6,613 bases of DNA, taken from positions 1 through 6,613 of the forward strand of contig JAISTN010000179.1 of NCBI GenBank assembly GCA_031272565.1. Direction: 5' to 3'. The position numbers and the translations under genes are program-made. Position 1 is the first letter of the stretch; each line of letters begins with the position of its first letter. The notes under the pieces were generated by a model. It made no database searches. It was not told the DNA's origin and saw only the letters and a list, made by a program, of their open reading frames with translations. The stretch comes from Bifidobacteriaceae bacterium. Its GTDB lineage: Bacteria > Actinomycetota > Actinomycetes > Actinomycetales > WQXJ01. This document shows, piece after piece, positions 5,623-6,613 of this stretch.

Positions 5623-5635
5623 TCCCGGCCCGGGA
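5623..5635. promoter_or_regulatory. Perfect palindrome in the divergent surface-gene/fumarase intergenic region
   Basis: TCCCGG (5623-5628), a central C, and CCGGGA (5630-5635) make a perfect 13-nt palindrome. It lies 69 nt from the surface-gene ATG and 135 nt from the fumarase ATG. A protein bound here could control either gene. The rest of 5555-5769 shows the two ribosome-binding sites and a C-rich stretch, but no -10/-35 pair I would defend on either strand. A GC-rich palindrome of this size can also occur by chance. Confidence 0.25.
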
Positions 5636-5769
5636 TCCAGGTCCATCCCCAGGGCCCGCCTGGCCCCACGCCGCGCGCCCAATTCCCCTCTCACCCAGCG
5701 GGCCCAGTTCCCCCCAGCCTGCCCGTGGGAGGATTGACCACAAGACCCAGACCACAGCCAAGGAGTGAC

Positions 5770-6613
5770 ATGGCCGAGTTCCTCTATGAAGACATGCTGC
5801 CCACCGGCGCGGACACCACGCCCTACCGCCTACTGACCACCGAAGGCGTCGAAACCGTCCCGGGGCCGGATGGCACCACCTTCCTGCGTGTGGCCCCGGC
5901 CGCCCTGGAGTTGCTGGCCGAAACCGCCATGCATGACATCGCGTACTACCTGCGCCCGGCGCACCTGCGCCAACTCGCCGGCATCCTGCTGGACCCGGAA
6001 GCCAGCCCCAACGACAAGTTCGTGGCCATGGACCTGATGAAGAACGCCTGCATCTCCGCCGGCGGTGTGCTGCCAATGTGCCAGGACACCGGCACCGCCA
6101 TCGTGATGGGCAAACGCGGCCAGCACGTCCTGACCGAGGGCCCCGACGAGCTGGCCCTGTCCAAGGGCGTCTACGACGCCTACACCCGCCTCAACCTGCG
6201 CTACTCCATGAACGCGCCTTTGACCACCTGGGAAGAACAGAACACCGGCACCAACCTGCCCGCCCAGATTGAGTTGTACGCCGACACGGCCCCCGGCCAT
6301 GAGGCCGTCTACAAGTTCCTGTTCATGGCCAAGGGCGGCGGCTCGGCCAACAAGAGCTTCCTGTTCCAGGAAACCAAAGCGATCCTGAACCCCGACTCGA
6401 TGATGGCGTTCCTGGATGAAAAGATCCGGACACTGGGCACCGCCGCCTGCCCGCCCTATCACCTGGCGGTGGTGATAGGCGGCACTTCCGCCGAATACTG
6501 CCTCAAGGTCGCCAAGTACGCCTCCGCCAAGTACCTAGACGCCCTGCCCACGGCCGGTTCACCCAGCGCCCACGGCTTCCGCGACCTGGAACTGGAAGCC
6601 CAGGTGCTGGAAC
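5770..6613 (+). CDS. fumA: Fumarate hydratase class I (4Fe-4S, FumA type), 3' truncated by window edge
   Basis: Class I fumarase reversibly hydrates fumarate to L-malate in the TCA cycle using an oxygen-sensitive 4Fe-4S cluster. The first 281 codons are present; the single-chain family is about 550 residues, so roughly half is missing past 6613. The N-terminal (alpha-type) catalytic domain is clear: [18 protein letters not shown] with cluster cysteine C104, RYSMNAPL (144-151), [13 protein letters not shown] (158-170), [10 protein letters not shown] (187-196) and [11 protein letters not shown] with cluster cysteine C227 (221-231). C104 and C227 correspond to C105 and C224 of E. coli FumA; the third cysteine lies outside the window. 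The ATG at 5770 follows AAGGAG (5760-5765) by 4 nt. The gene is transcribed away from the surface-protein gene, 215 nt apart. Generic fumarase I naming is safe; fumA versus fumB is not meaningful here. Confidence 0.96.
   Translation, partial: MAEFLYEDMLPTGADTTPYRLLTTEGVETVPGPDGTTFLRVAPAALELLAETAMHDIAYYLRPAHLRQLAGILLDPEASPNDKFVAMDLMKNACISAGGVLPMCQDTGTAIVMGKRGQHVLTEGPDELALSKGVYDAYTRLNLRYSMNAPLTTWEEQNTGTNLPAQIELYADTAPGHEAVYKFLFMAKGGGSANKSFLFQETKAILNPDSMMAFLDEKIRTLGTAACPPYHLAVVIGGTSAEYCLKVAKYASAKYLDALPTAGSPSAHGFRDLELEAQVLE

Noticed and set aside
5734..5739. TTGACC as a -35 box for the fumarase gene
   Set aside because: At 17 nt spacing the -10 position would fall on the ribosome-binding site and has no TANNNT match, leaving no room for a promoter.
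5555..6076. 174-codon upstream extension of the surface-protein frame
   Set aside because: The extension is Arg/Trp/Gly-rich, runs antisense into the fumarase gene, and would bury the signal peptide. The ATG at 5554 has a good ribosome-binding site.
5830..6462. 210-codon open frame on the minus strand within the fumarase gene
   Set aside because: It lies wholly opposite conserved class I fumarase motifs and shows no domain of its own.

Overview
The window looks like chromosomal DNA of a high-GC Gram-positive bacterium (Actinomycetota). The evidence is the strong G/C bias at third codon positions, a GTG start on ychF, what appear to be leaderless promoters, U-less GC-rich hairpin terminators and an LPFTG cell-wall sorting signal. 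Family and genus cannot be fixed from this stretch. No rRNA, tRNA, CRISPR array, insertion sequence or phage gene is visible, and no gap between genes exceeds 300 bases.

Layout. (1) Positions 1-64 hold the last codons of an unidentified plus-strand gene, whose stop codon lies inside a hairpin. (2) Positions 195-790 hold a two-gene type II toxin-antitoxin operon on the plus strand: a ribbon-helix-helix antitoxin of RelB/DinJ type and a RelE/YafQ-type toxin, overlapping by 8 nt. The promoter appears leaderless, and a near-perfect inverted repeat covers both its -10 box and the start codon. (3) Positions 897-3667 on the minus strand hold, in transcription order, a membrane-anchored SRPBCC-fold protein, ispH (last enzyme of the MEP isoprenoid pathway) and ychF (ribosome-associated P-loop ATPase). 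The first two are joined by a TGATG stop/start overlap. A perfect 8-bp hairpin over the ispH stop suggests ychF is at least partly a separate unit. (4) Positions 3878-5554 on the minus strand hold a 558-residue secreted, acidic, cell-wall-anchored protein with a signal peptide, a Thr/Glu/Pro-rich stalk, two Cys-paired beta-rich regions, seven PGTEE-type pentapeptide repeats and a C-terminal LPFTG signal. A strong hairpin follows it. (5) From 5770 to the window end, divergent from the surface gene, is the first half of a class I (4Fe-4S) fumarase.

How they work together. The housekeeping genes (ispH, ychF, fumarase) are ordinary. The accessory content is the toxin-antitoxin pair and the surface protein. 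The parts most worth checking are regulatory: the operator over the antitoxin start, the same 7-nt spacing from -10 box to ATG at two genes, hairpins that contain stop codons, and the coupling of an uncharacterised SRPBCC protein to IspH. I found no convincing new multi-gene system.
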